A program made the translations under genes and the position numbers. 64,000 nt of DNA from Bradyrhizobium sp. Arg816. Lineage in GTDB: Bacteria > Pseudomonadota > Alphaproteobacteria > Rhizobiales > Xanthobacteraceae. This document shows positions 63,285-64,000 of this stretch, in pieces (positions within the stretch are counted from its first letter, which is position 1; each line of letters opens with the position of its first letter). The notes below the pieces were generated by a model, which worked only from the letters and a program-made list of their open reading frames with translations, was not told the origin of the DNA and did not search any database. The DNA lies in contig NZ_JAPRAQ010000001.1 of NCBI RefSeq assembly GCF_029989365.1, positions 992,001 through 1,056,000 of the forward strand, given 5' to 3'.

Positions 63285-64000
63285 TCAGGCGATCAGACGC
63301 GAGGCAAAATCGGGGAGCAGGCCTGCATCGCCGGCAAGACGGAAATCGGCGCCCGCAATCCCCGACTGCACCAGCCAGTCGTCGAATTCCGGCGCGCGGC
63401 GCAGCCCGAAGACGTCGCGGACATAGAGCGCGTCGTGAAAAGAGGTCGACTGGTAGTTCAGCATGACGTCGTCGGCCCCGGGGACACCCATGATGAAGGT
63501 GACGCCGGCGGCCGCCAGCAGCGTCAGCAGATTGTCCATGTCGTCCTGGTCCGCCTCGGCGTGGTTGGTGTAGCAGATGTCGATCCCGAGCGGCAGGCCG
63601 AGCAGCTTGCCGCAAAAATGATCCTCCAGCCCGGCGCGGATGATTTCCTTGCCGTCGTAGAGATATTCCGGCCCGATGAAGCCGACCACGCTGTTGACCA
63701 GCAATGGCGCATAGGCGCGGGCGACCGCATAGGCCCGCGCCTCGCAGGTCTGCTGGTCGACGCCATGATGGGCGCCCGCCGACAGCGCCGAGCCCTGGCC
63801 GGTCTCGAAATACATCACGTTCTCGCCGACCGTGCCGCGCTTCTGCGACAGGCCGGCCTGCTGCGCCTCCTTCAGGAGCGCGAGGTCGACGCCAAAGCTG
63901 CGATTGGCGGCCTCGGTGCCGGCGACCGACTGGAAGACGAGGTCGACCGGCACGCCCTGCCCGATCAGCGACAGCGTCGTCGTGACATGGGTCAGCACGC
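63285..64000 (-). CDS. eutB: Ethanolamine ammonia-lyase large subunit EutB, N-terminus outside window
   Basis: The visible 238 residues are the C-terminal part of the large subunit and run open to the window edge. Recognised segments are YFETGQGSALSAGAHHGVDQ, YLYDGKEIIRAGLEDHFCGK, GIDICYTNHAEADQDDMDN and FIMGVPGADDVMLNYQSTSF, which line the cobalamin and substrate site. It acts with EutC as ethanolamine ammonia-lyase. It is on the same strand as hpnP and eutC and comes first in the order eutB-hpnP-eutC. Confidence 0.95.
   Translation of the reverse strand, partial: VLTHVTTTLSLIGQGVPVDLVFQSVAGTEAANRSFGVDLALLKEAQQAGLSQKRGTVGENVMYFETGQGSALSAGAHHGVDQQTCEARAYAVARAYAPLLVNSVVGFIGPEYLYDGKEIIRAGLEDHFCGKLLGLPLGIDICYTNHAEADQDDMDNLLTLLAAAGVTFIMGVPGADDVMLNYQSTSFHDALYVRDVFGLRRAPEFDDWLVQSGIAGADFRLAGDAGLLPDFASRLIA

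Overview
The window is GC-rich, densely coded alpha-proteobacterial chromosome. Gene content points to Bradyrhizobium or a very close relative such as Rhodopseudomonas. The evidence is an EcfF/OsrA-type sigma/anti-sigma pair with cysteines at positions 129 and 179, a complete hopanoid pathway including HpnO and the C-2 methylase HpnP, an imuA-imuB-dnaE2 mutasome behind a GTTC-N7-GTTC SOS box, and many short palindromic intergenic repeats. No rRNA, tRNA, CRISPR array, transposase or phage gene was found.

Layout. 1-5.1 kb: two ECF sigma/anti-sigma units (the first cut by the window edge) around a diguanylate cyclase and a DUF2336 protein. 5.4-16.5 kb: a small exported protein, enoyl-CoA hydratase, a TolC-type outer-membrane channel, a P-loop kinase-like protein, a frameshifted amidohydrolase, a heavy-metal RND pump with its adaptor, a CaiB-type CoA transferase and a small membrane protein. 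16.5-18.5 kb: an SDR dehydrogenase, a repeat-rich stretch and a second frameshifted gene. 18.6-27.2 kb: a DNA damage region in which imuA-imuB-dnaE2 runs left and a two-gene radical SAM/UdgX operon runs right, with one SOS box between them. 27.3-35.8 kb: a phosphate transporter, M20 amidohydrolase, GMC oxidoreductase, alpha/beta hydrolase, then metallophosphoesterase, cupredoxin, ECF sigma and zinc anti-sigma in one run.

35.9-64 kb is dominated by hopanoid metabolism in three blocks. Block one is hpnO, hpnN, ispH and hpnH. Block two is hpnC-hpnD-hpnE-shc-hpnG, an overlapping operon. Block three is hpnP, placed between eutB and eutC. A sugar ABC transporter with an OprB-type porin and a ROK regulator sits between blocks one and two and is bounded by two near-identical terminator hairpins.

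Together these genes can make squalene (HpnC, D, E), cyclise it (Shc), add and trim the adenosyl side chain (HpnH, HpnG), aminate it (HpnO), methylate C-2 (HpnP) and move products to the outer membrane (HpnN). IspH supplies isoprenoid precursors. The most interesting points are the shared SOS-box region linking the mutasome to a radical SAM/UdgX pair, and the cobalamin-linked gene order eutB-hpnP-eutC.
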